From NCBI GenBank assembly GCA_904419145.1, contig CAJFQQ010000016.1, forward strand, positions 1 through 43,845: a DNA stretch of 43,845 nucleotides. The letters run 5' to 3'. The notes below the pieces were generated by a model. The model had not been told where the DNA came from. It ran no database searches and saw only the letters and a program-made list of their open reading frames with translations. The position numbers were made by a program, and so were the translations under genes. Position 1 is the stretch's first letter, and each line of letters opens with the position of its first letter. The DNA is from an uncultured Oscillospiraceae bacterium. Its GTDB lineage: Bacteria > Bacillota > Clostridia > Oscillospirales > Oscillospiraceae. Positions 6,948 through 15,030 of the stretch are shown one piece after another.

Positions 6948-7616
6948 ATGCGACACGAGTACAAGCACCAGATCTCTCCTTCGGAGGATCTGGTGCTCTC
7001 CGGCAGGCTGCGCCGCCTGTTTCCCCATGATACCCACGCCGGGCCGGACGGGCGCTACCGGGTGACCAGCCTGTACTTCGATACCCCCTATGACGCCGCG
7101 CTGCGGGAAAAACTGGACGGGGTGGACCGCCGGGAAAAGTTTCGCCTGCGCTACTATGGGGACGAGGCCGCATGGCTGAAACTGGAGAAGAAATGCAAGC
7201 GGGGCGGCCTGTGCAGCAAGCGTGCTGCCCGCCTCTCCCGGGAGGAGGGGGAGCGGCTTCTTTCGGGTGACAGCGGCTTTTTACTCCACCGGGAGGAGCC
7301 CATATTCCGGGAATTATACAGCAAACTGCGGGGGAGCGCCTTGACGCCCCGGACGGTGGTCTGCTACGACCGGGAGGCATTCCTGTACGCACCCGGCAAC
7401 GTCCGCGTCACGTTGGACCGGAACCTCCGCACCGGCACATCTGTCAAGGATTTCTTCCGGCCGGAACGGTTCCTTCTGCATCCCTTGGAGGGCCTGACCG
7501 TATTGGAGGTCAAGTACGACGCCTTTCTCCCCGATTTGGTGCGTATGGCCGTCCAGATCCCGGATCGCACAGCGGCCGCCTGCTCCAAATATGCCCTGTG
7601 CCGCCGGTTTGACTAA
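6948..7616 (+). CDS. VTC-domain protein (polyphosphate polymerase domain)
   Basis: This 222-residue protein starts about 10 bases after the lipoprotein stop codon. VTC tunnel-fold landmarks appear in order: MRHEYKHQIS at the start, SLYFDTPYD, FRLRYYG, WLKLEKKCKRG, VCYDREAFLY, VRVTLDRNLR, LEVKYDAFLP and SKYALCRRF at the end. These basic strands form the phosphate-binding tunnel of the VTC4/CYTH superfamily, which in yeast makes polyphosphate from ATP. In bacteria this domain is usually encoded next to DUF4956 and CotH proteins, as here. Its product in this setting is not established. No good ribosome site is visible, so translation is probably coupled to the upstream gene. Confidence 0.85.
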   Translation: MRHEYKHQISPSEDLVLSGRLRRLFPHDTHAGPDGRYRVTSLYFDTPYDAALREKLDGVDRREKFRLRYYGDEAAWLKLEKKCKRGGLCSKRAARLSREEGERLLSGDSGFLLHREEPIFRELYSKLRGSALTPRTVVCYDREAFLYAPGNVRVTLDRNLRTGTSVKDFFRPERFLLHPLEGLTVLEVKYDAFLPDLVRMAVQIPDRTAAACSKYALCRRFD

Positions 7617-7645
7617 ATACCGAATATAAGGAGTGGCCTTGCCCT

Positions 7646-8320
7646 ATGACCACCTTTCAGGATATTTTCAAGTCCAGTTTTCTGGAACGCCTGGACAGCG
7701 TCTCCCTGCTGGACACCCTCATCGCCCTGGTGCTGGCGTTTTTCCTGGGCCTGTTCATCTTCCTGGTTTACAAGAAAAGTTACAGCGGCGTGATGGCCTC
7801 CCCCAGTTTTGGGGTGACCCTCATCGCCCTGACCCTCATTACGACCCTGCTGATTCTGGCCGTAACCAGCAATATCGTCCTCTCATTGGGCATGGTGGGC
7901 GCTCTGTCCATCGTGCGGTTCCGCACCGCCATTAAGGAACCCATGGACATCGCCTTCCTGTTCTGGGCCATCGCCGTGGGCATCGTGCTGGCGGCGGGGC
8001 TGATCCCCCTGGCAGTGCTGGGCAGTCTCTTTGTGGGGGCGGTGCTGCTGGTGTTTTCCCGGCAGAAGAATGGGGAGTCCCCCTATATCCTGGTGGTCCA
8101 CTGCGCCTCCCAGAATGAGGAGGCCCAGGTGCGCGCGCTGGTGGAGGCACGGGTGCGGCGGCTCAATCTCAAGAGCAAGAGCGTCTCGCCAGGCCAGGTC
8201 GAACTAAACTTCGAGGTGCGCCTCCGAGACGCGGACACCGGCTTTATCAACGAACTGGGCGCTATGGACGGCGTAAGCCATGTGGTGCTGGTCTCCTACA
8301 ACGGGGACTATATGGGATAG
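7646..8320 (+). CDS. DUF4956 membrane protein
   Basis: This 224-residue protein has about four transmembrane helices in residues 20-150, then a cytosolic ferredoxin-like tail of about 70 residues (YILVVHCASQNEEAQVRALV and on). The DUF4956 hallmark SLGMVGALSIVRFRTAIKEP, followed by DIAFLFWAIAVG, is complete. The family has no settled biochemical role but nearly always accompanies a VTC-domain gene. It may form the membrane partner or channel for the VTC product; that is inference from context. A TAAGGAG site lies 12 bases before the ATG. Confidence 0.85.
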   Translation: MTTFQDIFKSSFLERLDSVSLLDTLIALVLAFFLGLFIFLVYKKSYSGVMASPSFGVTLIALTLITTLLILAVTSNIVLSLGMVGALSIVRFRTAIKEPMDIAFLFWAIAVGIVLAAGLIPLAVLGSLFVGAVLLVFSRQKNGESPYILVVHCASQNEEAQVRALVEARVRRLNLKSKSVSPGQVELNFEVRLRDADTGFINELGAMDGVSHVVLVSYNGDYMG

Positions 8321-8325
8321 CCACT

Positions 8326-9783
8326 ATGATCCGCCACAAACACATCGACAAACTCTGTGCCCTGGCTATGGTACTGGCCCTGGCCCTCACCGGGCTGCTC
8401 TTTTTCGGGGAGGCCCTGGGTATCCAGCGCGCCTCCGCCGCGCCGGCGTATGCGTCCCGCCTCTTTGACGACAGCCGTGTCCATACAGCGGATCTTCAAG
8501 TGGAGGACTGGGCACAGTTTATCGCGGATGCGCCGGCGGAGGAGTATGTCCCCTGTACGGTGGTCATCGATGGGGAGACGTTCCATCAGGTGGGGCTGCG
8601 GGCCAAGGGGAACAACTCCCGGCGGCTGACAGAGGAATACGGCCTCGCCCGATACAGTCTCAAGCTGGAGTTTGACCACTATGTGGACGGCGGGAATTAC
8701 CATGGCCTGGACAAGTTCTCCCTGGACGCCTCCTTTCAGGACAACAGTCATTTGAAGTCCTATCTGGTGTATGACATGATGGATTTCATGGGGGTACCTG
8801 CGCCCCTGTGCAGTTATGTGTGGGTGACGGTAAACGGACAGCCTTGGGGGCTGCTTCTGGCCGTCGAGGAGCCGGAGGAGTCCTTTGCCCGGCGAAACTT
8901 CGGCGTGGATCACGGGCAGCTTTACAAGCCGGATTACACCTCCCTGAACGCCGAGAACGCCGATGTGGCCCTGCGATACATCAATGATGACCCCGCAAGC
9001 TACCCCAACATTTTCAACAATGCCAAATTCGACGTGGACACGGCGGACCAGGAACGGCTCATCCAGGCATTGAAGGTTTTGGCATCCGGAGAAAATCTGG
9101 AGGCGGCGGTGAATGTGGACGAGGTACTGCGGTATTTTGCGGTTCAGGTGTTCGTGATGAACTGGGATAGTTATCTGGGACACACGGGGCACAATTACTT
9201 TCTCTATGAGGAGGAAGGGATTCTCTCCATTCTGCCCTGGGACTACAATCTGGCCTTCGGCACCTACGCCCTGGGGATGACCGACCCCATCCGGGATCCC
9301 AATGTGCTCATCAACTGGCCCATCAATACCCCCGCCCCAGGGGAAGTCATGCTGAAGCGACCGCTGTTCCACAACCTGATGAAGAACAACGAATACTTCG
9401 CCCAATATCACGCCTATTTTGACCAGCTTCTCACGGAGTATTTCGAGAACGGCCGGTACGAGGAGGTGGTTCGCCAGACCCAGGCCCTCATTGCCCCCTA
9501 TGTGGAGGCCGACCCCACAGCCTTCTGCTCCTACGGGGACCATCTGCTGGCGGTGGACACCCTGCTGGAGGTATGCCGCCTGCGCTCCGAGAGCATCCGG
9601 GGGCAGTTGGAGGGGGTCTATCCTGCGACATTGGCCCAGCAGGCGGAGAACCCCGGGGCCGGAGTGGATACCTCCCATGTGGACCTGCGGAACCTGGGGG
9701 ACTTTCAGGATTTGGAGAATGCGGCGGTGTATGATCGGGTACGGATTCATCGTATCGGTAATATGACTTGCCCCAAGCTGTGA
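8326..9783 (+). CDS. CotH-family (atypical kinase) exported protein
   Basis: This 485-residue protein has an N-terminal signal or anchor at residues 11-30. CotH proteins are protein kinases of an atypical fold; Bacillus CotH phosphorylates spore coat proteins. Here VGLRAKGNNSRRL (about 89-101) supplies the ATP-contact region. VMNWDSYLGHTGHNYFLY (278-294) with ILPWDYNLAFG (302-312) carries the catalytic and metal-binding residues N279, D281, N290, D306 and N308. The active site therefore looks complete. The gene begins 5 bases after DUF4956. The last ~20 residues (VYDRVRIHRIGNMTCPKL) read unlike the preceding domain and may come from a frame change or deletion. Acidic or Ser/Thr-rich surface proteins are likely substrates; the repeat lipoprotein is a neighbour. 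Confidence 0.88.
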   Translation: MIRHKHIDKLCALAMVLALALTGLLFFGEALGIQRASAAPAYASRLFDDSRVHTADLQVEDWAQFIADAPAEEYVPCTVVIDGETFHQVGLRAKGNNSRRLTEEYGLARYSLKLEFDHYVDGGNYHGLDKFSLDASFQDNSHLKSYLVYDMMDFMGVPAPLCSYVWVTVNGQPWGLLLAVEEPEESFARRNFGVDHGQLYKPDYTSLNAENADVALRYINDDPASYPNIFNNAKFDVDTADQERLIQALKVLASGENLEAAVNVDEVLRYFAVQVFVMNWDSYLGHTGHNYFLYEEEGILSILPWDYNLAFGTYALGMTDPIRDPNVLINWPINTPAPGEVMLKRPLFHNLMKNNEYFAQYHAYFDQLLTEYFENGRYEEVVRQTQALIAPYVEADPTAFCSYGDHLLAVDTLLEVCRLRSESIRGQLEGVYPATLAQQAENPGAGVDTSHVDLRNLGDFQDLENAAVYDRVRIHRIGNMTCPKL

Positions 9784-9902
9784 CCCATGTGGATACACTG
9801 TGCCGCCTTTCCAAATGAGGCCTGCTCTGGGTTAGGTTCCCACGTGGCTTTCGGTCTCATTAAAAGTCAGCTGTAGGATTGCTGCTCATCTTTTGAAGCA
9901 GC

Positions 9903-10023
9903 TTATTTGGGGACATTGATGACGTTCCTTATGGTTTCCGCAGCATCCCGGAGAGCGGACTTGTCATCCAAATTTGCGGCCTTGTGCAGATTGCAAAGAT
10001 TGCAGGGCTTGCAGGCCGTTGTT
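9903..10023 (-). pseudogene. C-terminal remnant of an unrecognised gene
   Basis: Reading leftward to TAA at 9903-9905, one frame gives CNLCNLHKAANLDDK followed by SALRDAAETIRNVINVPK. This has normal amphipathic protein character and no low-complexity look. A stop lies only a few codons upstream (TGA before TTACKPC), and no start is present. I read it as the tail of a lost gene; its family is unknown and chance cannot be excluded. Confidence 0.3.
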
Positions 10024-10038
10024 CAAATCTGGTTTTTG

Positions 10039-10086
10039 TAACAAACAATCTGCTGGAAACATTTGCTTCCAGCAGATTGTTTGTTA
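10039..10086. repeat. Perfect 20-bp inverted repeat (strong hairpin)
   Basis: TAACAAACAATCTGCTGGAA is repeated in inverse orientation after an 8-base loop (ACATTTGC). T-rich bases follow on both sides, so it may act as a two-way terminator about 250 bases after the CotH gene. It could also be the remains of a small mobile element. Confidence 0.65.
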
Positions 10087-10498
10087 TTTCATAACAGTGA
10101 CCACATCCACAGAGAACGAAAGGGGAGGAAAACCACCTTTGGCAGTCCCAACTTGATACATGGGGATGGCATCGGCAATAGAAGGCGGCGGCACCTCTTG
10201 GGATGGAGCCTGGAGAATGTTTGGCAGTTTTTCTGCCAGATGTTGGTTGGACAAACCGCAAGGGCGAGCTCCTCCTCTTTTAGCCGGTCCACCGATACGC
10301 CCTATCCGCAGAAAAGAGAGCCGAGTTAGGCGAAAAATTACCTGTTTTCCAATGGTGCCAAGTCCAAACGAAACAGGCAGGCCGGAAGGGTGATTCCTAT
10401 CCGTCGGTTCGCTGCCCGGGGATGGGATAGGGCCAGTCAATGCCGACGGATGCGCAGGGAAGGGCGGAAACAATTTTATTTTCGGTGATATTCTTATC

Positions 10499-10527
10499 TT
10501 GCAGAATTGCGCAAATTACAATAGAAT
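10499..10527 (+). promoter_or_regulatory. Sigma-A-like promoter of the DeoR gene
   Basis: TTGCAG and TAGAAT are separated by 17 bases. Transcription would begin near 10534, which rules out the upstream in-frame ATG at 10531 and supports the start at 10564. Confidence 0.6.
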
Positions 10528-10563
10528 AAAATGAAACCAAGCAAGGGAATGAGAGAGTGGGAT

Positions 10564-11322
10564 ATGTTGTACAATGAGCGAGCGGAATTGATTTTGCAGC
10601 AGCTGCAGTTTCAATCCACAGTCAAGGTTGGGGAACTGAGCCAGATGCTTCAGGTCTCAGTGGATACGATCCGCCGGGATCTGAAGGCCATGGAGCAGAG
10701 CGGGCTGGTAAAATGTGTGCGGGGCGGCGCCTGCCTTCCAGACGCGCTGCTCTCCCTGTCTGATTTTACAGGGAGGGAAATCATCAATGGAGACCTGAAA
10801 AGAGAGGCAGCGCGAAAAGCACTGCGCTACGTCAAAGAAGGCGATATTATAGCGCTGAATTCCGGGACGACCAATACAGTACTGTCTCAGGAGCTGGCGG
10901 GGCTGAATATAAAATTTACAGTTATTACAAACAACTATGCGGCGATCCATATCCTCATGCAAAGTCCCAACATTCGATTGATCGCAGTAGGGGGGACGAT
11001 AGATTCTCTGGAACGTTCTACCTTTGGCACGGTCTGTGAAGAGGAGTTTGGCCGATACCGGCCGGACATCGCTTTTTTGTCAATCAATGCTGTCAACTAT
11101 AAAGACGGGTATACGGATTTTCGTTTGGATGAGATCGGGATCCTTCAGCTCCTGGCCAAGAAGGCAAAAAGAGTGATCGCTGTGATGGATTCCAGCAAGT
11201 TGGGGCGGTGTTCCAAACGGGAGGCGCTGCAGCTGGAAGATGTGGATTTGTTGGTGATGGATGACCACGTATCGGAGGATATGAAAAAGATGTATCAGGA
11301 AAAAGGGATCTCGATCCTTTGA
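10564..11322 (+). CDS. DeoR-family transcriptional regulator
   Basis: This 252-residue protein has an N-terminal DeoR winged helix (LYNERAELILQQLQFQSTVK, then ELSQMLQVSVDTIRRDL). The C-terminal sensor domain has the sugar-isomerase-like fold that usually binds a phosphorylated metabolite: LNSGTTNTVLSQEL, then ITNNYAAIHIL, VGGTI, and AVMDSSKLGR near the end. I start at the third in-frame ATG (10564) because the domain begins there and the mapped promoter lies too close to earlier ATGs. It is separated from phnX by a terminator and a new promoter. Most DeoR proteins repress an adjacent catabolic operon, so control of the phosphonate genes is likely. Confidence 0.88.
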   Translation: MLYNERAELILQQLQFQSTVKVGELSQMLQVSVDTIRRDLKAMEQSGLVKCVRGGACLPDALLSLSDFTGREIINGDLKREAARKALRYVKEGDIIALNSGTTNTVLSQELAGLNIKFTVITNNYAAIHILMQSPNIRLIAVGGTIDSLERSTFGTVCEEEFGRYRPDIAFLSINAVNYKDGYTDFRLDEIGILQLLAKKAKRVIAVMDSSKLGRCSKREALQLEDVDLLVMDDHVSEDMKKMYQEKGISIL

Positions 11323-11328
11323 AAGCTT

Positions 11329-11373
11329 GCAAAAGGGCCCGGACAGCTGTCCGGGCCCTTTTGCAGACTTTTT
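11329..11373 (+). terminator. Terminator after the DeoR gene
   Basis: A perfect 36-base palindrome (arms GCAAAAGGGCCCGGACAG and its complement, centred at 11346/11347) is followed by GACTTTTT. It forms a very stable GC-rich hairpin. Confidence 0.85.
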
Positions 11374-11396
11374 ACATAGGCTTCACAAGAGTGAAC

Positions 11397-11426
11397 TTGA
11401 AAGCAGCGGGTTCTCCCGGCTATAAT
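11397..11426 (+). promoter_or_regulatory. Promoter of the phosphonate operon
   Basis: TTGAAA (11397-11402) and a perfect TATAAT (11421-11426) lie 18 bases apart, about 60 bases before the phnX start. AACAGCAAATAACAGCAATATAAAG repeats, seen in part as AACAGCAAATAACAGC after 11447, could include a DeoR contact site, since DeoR operators are often short direct repeats. Confidence 0.7.
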
Positions 11427-11485
11427 GCAATCGTAAAAAGCAAAAAACAGCAAATAACAGCAATATAAAGCAAGGGGGAATTCTG

Positions 11486-12301
11486 TTGGATCAGACGACT
11501 GCCATCGGACTGGTGGTTTTTGATTGGGCGGGCACCACAGTGGACTATGGTTCCAGCGCGCCCAGCGAGGTTTTCAGCCGGGTATTTACCAACGCGGGAC
11601 TTCATTTGACCCGGGAAGAGATCAACCGTCCCATGGGAATGGAAAAAAAGGCCCACATCCGGGAGCTCCTCGCCAGCGAGAGCGGCAACCGGCAGTGGCT
11701 GGAAGTATATGGCGCTCCCTGGACCGAGGCGGATGTGGAGCGGCTATACCAGGAGTTTGAGGATACGCTGCGCCAGGTGGTGGCTGAATACAGCACGCCG
11801 ATCCCAGGCGTGGTGGAGACGGTCGCCAGACTGCGGGAGCAGGGGCTGCGGATCGGGTCCACGACAGGCTATACCTCCCAAATGATGGAGCAGGTAATCC
11901 CCCGGGCCAAATCCCTGGGCTATGAAGCCGACTGCGTCGTGACCCCGGATATCACCGGAGCCGGTCGGCCGACGCCCTTTATGCTGTATGAGTGCATGCG
12001 CAGGCTGAACGTATACCCGCCCGCCGCAGTGGTCAAGGTGGGCGACACGGTGGTGGACATCCTGGAGGGCAGAAACGCGGGAGCCTGGAGCGTGGGGATC
12101 CTGACCGGCTCCAATCTGCTGGGATTGACACAGGCAGAGTACCAGGCGGCAGACCCCGATGAATTGAAAGCGCGCAAGCAAAAGGCGGCGGACCGATACC
12201 GGGAGGCTGGTGCGGATATGGTGATTGATACGATCTTGGATCTGCCGGCTGCCATTGATGAATTGAACCGCCGGATGGCGCGGAAGGAGGCGGAGCTTTG
12301 A
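11486..12301 (+). CDS. phnX: Phosphonoacetaldehyde hydrolase (phosphonatase)
   Basis: This 271-residue HAD-family enzyme cleaves the C-P bond of phosphonoacetaldehyde to acetaldehyde and phosphate in the cytosol. The nucleophile D13 is in VVFDWAGTTVDYG, the phosphonatase form of HAD motif 1. The Schiff-base lysine K54 is in RPMGMEKKAHIREL, which follows the family pattern P-M-G-x-x-K-x-x-H. Later motifs GSTTGYTSQMM and VKVGDTVVDILEGRNAGAWS are standard. It starts with TTG after CAAGGGGGAA. The gene overlaps the next by four bases (TTGA). No phnW transaminase is present in the window, so the source of phosphonoacetaldehyde is not given by context. Confidence 0.93.
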   Translation: MDQTTAIGLVVFDWAGTTVDYGSSAPSEVFSRVFTNAGLHLTREEINRPMGMEKKAHIRELLASESGNRQWLEVYGAPWTEADVERLYQEFEDTLRQVVAEYSTPIPGVVETVARLREQGLRIGSTTGYTSQMMEQVIPRAKSLGYEADCVVTPDITGAGRPTPFMLYECMRRLNVYPPAAVVKVGDTVVDILEGRNAGAWSVGILTGSNLLGLTQAEYQAADPDELKARKQKAADRYREAGADMVIDTILDLPAAIDELNRRMARKEAEL

Positions 12302-13461
12302 ACCGCTACTATAATCCAGTCCGCACACTGGAGGGCGCCGGCTGTGTCAGCCGCCTGGAGGAGATCCTGGAGGGGATGGACCTGGTCCGGAAAAACGTCC
12401 TCCTGCTGGTGTGGGGAGAACCCCTTCTGGAGAACCCGGCCTTTTCCAGACTGCTGGGTGAGGGCAGCGCCTTTGCGGTGCGCCCCATGATCTTCAGGGC
12501 GTCGAACCCCACTGTGGAGCAGTTGTACGACGCCTACCGGGAGACCCGGGACTTTGCTCCGGAGGTCGTAGTGGCCGTAGGCGGCGGCAGCATCCTGGAC
12601 GTGGGAAAGTCCCTGTGCTGCCTGTACGGCCGGGAAATCCCTGATGTAGATGCCCTCCGTGATTTGATTGTGCAAAAGGCCTACGGCCGTCCCGCGGCCC
12701 GGTGGATCGGGATCCCCACCACCGCGGGGACCGGAAGTGAGACCACCTGCTGGGCCACCATCTGGGATCCGGAGCGGGACGCCAAGCGGTCTGTGGAGTG
12801 TCAAGAGAACTACGCCTGGGCGGCGCTGGTGGACCCGGAGCTGGCCGCCGGGATGCCGCTGAAGCTGGCGGTCTCCTCGGCGCTGGATGCGGTGGCCCAC
12901 GCGGTGGAGAGCTACTGGGCAAAGGGGAGCAACTGCGTGTCCCGGGCGCTGGCCCTGGAAGCGATCCGCACAGTAATGGGGAGCATGGAGGACCTGCTGG
13001 CCGGAAAGCCGGCGGCCCATGACGCCATGGCGAGAGGGAGCATGCTGGCGGGACTGGCCTTCAGCAACACCAAGACCACCGCCTGCCACTCCATTTCCTA
13101 TCCCCTGACCATGCACTACGGGATCCCCCACGGGGTCGCCGTGAGCATACTGCTCTCACCGGTTTTGCAGCTGAACGCCCCTGTCCTGGATGACCCGGAG
13201 CCACTTATGGTTGCGCTGGGGACTGCGGACGCAGCGGAGCTGGGGAGCAGGATCTGTAGCTACCTCACACGCTCCGGGCAGGCCGCCTCCCTCCAGGCGT
13301 GGGGGGCGAAGCGGGAGGAGCTTCCCCACATGGCGGAACTCGGCATCACCAAGGGACGGGCGGACAACAACCCGGCCCCCCTGGATCCGGCAACCATCCT
13401 CTCCATTTTGGAGCAGATCTATCCCGATACAACCTATCAGATCAAACGAAAAGGAGCTTAA
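12298..13461 (+). CDS. Iron-containing alcohol dehydrogenase, likely acting on phosphonoacetaldehyde or its product
   Basis: This 387-residue protein is a group III (Fe) dehydrogenase. The cofactor loop is VAVGGGSILDVGKS (92-105), and PTTAGTGSETT (140-150) is the family signature. Metal ligands D197 and H201 (LDAVAHAVESYW), H264 (TACHSISYP) and H278 (GIPHGVAVS) are all present. Phosphonoacetaldehyde reductases (PhpC type) belong to this family. Translational coupling to phnX through a TTGA overlap points to phosphonoacetaldehyde, or the acetaldehyde that PhnX releases, as the substrate. Which of these, and in which direction, cannot be decided from sequence. Confidence 0.88.
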   Translation: MNRYYNPVRTLEGAGCVSRLEEILEGMDLVRKNVLLLVWGEPLLENPAFSRLLGEGSAFAVRPMIFRASNPTVEQLYDAYRETRDFAPEVVVAVGGGSILDVGKSLCCLYGREIPDVDALRDLIVQKAYGRPAARWIGIPTTAGTGSETTCWATIWDPERDAKRSVECQENYAWAALVDPELAAGMPLKLAVSSALDAVAHAVESYWAKGSNCVSRALALEAIRTVMGSMEDLLAGKPAAHDAMARGSMLAGLAFSNTKTTACHSISYPLTMHYGIPHGVAVSILLSPVLQLNAPVLDDPEPLMVALGTADAAELGSRICSYLTRSGQAASLQAWGAKREELPHMAELGITKGRADNNPAPLDPATILSILEQIYPDTTYQIKRKGA

Positions 13462-13466
13462 ATACC

Positions 13467-14417
13467 ATGAAACTTCATCGGAAATGGATCAGTCTGACCT
13501 TATCTGCCGTTATGGCCCTGTCCCTGCTCACCGGCTGCGGCGGAAATGCGGATACCGCCGGCGCGGATGCCGGCGAAGCCTCACCCGGCGGGGAGGACAG
13601 CGTGTTCACCATCGCCTACGCCCCCAACGAGTCCACGGCGGAGAGTGCCGACGCCCGCAACGGGCTGGCGGAGGATCTGAGCGAGCTGCTGGGCTGCGAG
13701 GTGGAGGAGATCCAGGCCAGCGACTACAACGCCATCATTGAGGCCCTGCGCACCGGAAGCGCCGACATGGCCTACATGGGCTCCCAGGCCCTGGCCCTGG
13801 GGGTGGAGCGGACCGACCTGGAGCCCATCGTCATGAAGGCCGAGGACGGCGACCCGGACAAGGCCATCTAACACTCCGTATTCATCACCAACAGCGCCAA
13901 CGACGATATCAACTCCATCGAGGATATCAAGGGCCGCACCATGGCCTTTGTGGATCCGGACTCCACCTCCGGCAACCTGGTGCCCACTGCTGAGATCGTC
14001 CAGGCGTTCCCCGATGACGACCTGAACTCCGACATGCTCCATACCAACGGCGATTTCTTTGAGGCGGTGAGCTTCTCCGGCTCCCACCAGGCCGGCCTGC
14101 AGGCGGTGGTCAAGGGCGACGTGGACGTGGCGCCCATCTCCGACCAGATCCTGGCCAGCGAGATCGCCAACGGCAACGCCAATGAGAGCGATGTGAAGAT
14201 CATCCATGAGTCCGGCGCCATCCCGGCGGAGGCTATGGTGGTGGCGGAGCACGTGGACCAGGAGACCCGGGACCTGCTCACGGAGTTTCTGACCTCCTAT
14301 GACAACGAGCAGTATTTCACCGACGTGATCAAGGTGCCCGGCGCCCGGTTCATTGAATGTGATATGAGCGACTATCAGGAGATCATTGAGCTCAACAAGA
14401 TCATTAACGAGTTTTGA
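13467..14417 (+). pseudogene. phnD: Phosphonate-binding lipoprotein gene interrupted by an in-frame stop
   Basis: The gene opens five bases after the dehydrogenase stop with a lipoprotein signal ending in LLTGC. It continues as a type 2 periplasmic phosphonate-binding protein (FTIAYAPNESTAESADAR; LRTGSADMAYMGSQAL). At 13869-13871 codon 135 is TAA, where related proteins would continue KAI-Y-HSVFIT. Beyond it the same frame runs on without a shift to TGA 14417 (IKGRTMAFVDPDSTSGNL, FSGSHQAGLQAVVKGDVDVA). A TAC or TAT to TAA change is the simplest explanation. The product is expected to be a 134-residue fragment lacking the second lobe. A sequencing error is possible but less likely given the neighbouring deletion. 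Confidence 0.85.
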
Positions 14418-14447
14418 TCCCCGGGCCGGGGCGCGAGGAGGACGCAT

Positions 14448-14821
14448 ATGGAACCAATTTTGAAATTTGACAACGTATCCAAACACTATCCCAATCCTTT
14501 GCCCAGAGCTTTGAGAGCATCCCGGATGAGACCATCGAGGCCCTGGAGGTCACCGGCGCGGGCCGGCTGAGTATCTTCTGCAATGCCATCCTGCCCGCCG
14601 CCCTGTCCCAGATCGTGGCCTGGGCAGGGATGCGCCTGGAGACCAACTTCTCCGAGTGTGCCATCCTGGGTATGGTGGGTGCCGGCGGCATCGGCTATGT
14701 GATCTCCAACAGCCTGCAGGGCTATGATTACGGCACCGCCGGTGTGGCCATTCTGCTGGTGTTCCTGGTGGCCTACTGCATTGAGCGGGTCTTTGTAAGA
14801 ATCAAAAAGAAGTTTTCCTAA
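14448..14821 (+). pseudogene. phnC start fused by deletion to the 3' end of phnE
   Basis: An ATG at 14448 begins MEPILKFDNVSKHYPN, the first strand of a PhnC-type ABC ATPase. The homology stops abruptly near 14492. From about 14498, in a different frame, the sequence reads FAQSFESIPDETIEALEVTG and later LETNFSECAILGMVGAGGIG, the C-terminal half of a PhnE permease including its transmembrane loop motif, and ends at TAA 14821. The Walker A, signature and Walker B motifs and the first permease helices are gone. A deletion has joined the two genes. With phnD also broken, phosphonate import by this cluster must be lost. Confidence 0.85.
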
Positions 14822-14993
14822 GGCGTCCTGCGGTACTACCACAGTGCTGACAGGCAGCCTCGATGGGGCTTTGAAAGAGCGGGACTTCCGCCACCGGCGC
14901 CTATTCCGTTATTCTATAGCATTCCGATCCAGTGGACCAATTGGCATGAAAGACGCCCAGTCAGCGGTGAATGCACCCCATGCTGATGCAAGA

Positions 14994-15030
14994 AGAGAGC
15001 CTGCCGGTATCCCCGGCAGGCTCTCTCCCT
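14994..15030 (+). terminator. Hairpin, probable terminator of the phn operon
   Basis: AGAGAGCCTGCCGG pairs over 14 bp with CCGGCAGGCTCTCT around a five-base loop and is followed by pyrimidine-rich CCCTCTC. The T-run is weak, so strength is uncertain. Confidence 0.55.

Larger units (their letters stand above)
9784..10563. other. Long non-coding stretch with hairpins and a gene remnant
   Basis: No intact gene is supported here. The stretch contains a minus-strand coding remnant near 9903-10023, a perfect 20-bp inverted repeat at 10039-10086, and a structured area where ATCCGTCGG (10399-10407) can pair with CCGACGGAT (10443-10451) and CCTATCC (10396-10402) with GGATAGG (10425-10431). It ends with the DeoR promoter. 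I do not recognise a known RNA family. Confidence 0.4.

Noticed and set aside
5726-6964. A long - strand open frame opposite the repeat lipoprotein
   Set aside because: Its product is a Val/Gly/Ile-only pattern created by the complement of Asp-rich repeats, with no signal or domain.
10499-10563. DeoR start at ATG 10531
   Set aside because: It lies at the predicted transcription start and upstream of the conserved domain; ATG 10564 fits the family.
13869-13871. Recoded stop (selenocysteine or pyrrolysine) in phnD
   Set aside because: Those use TGA or TAG; this is TAA at a position where a tyrosine codon is expected.
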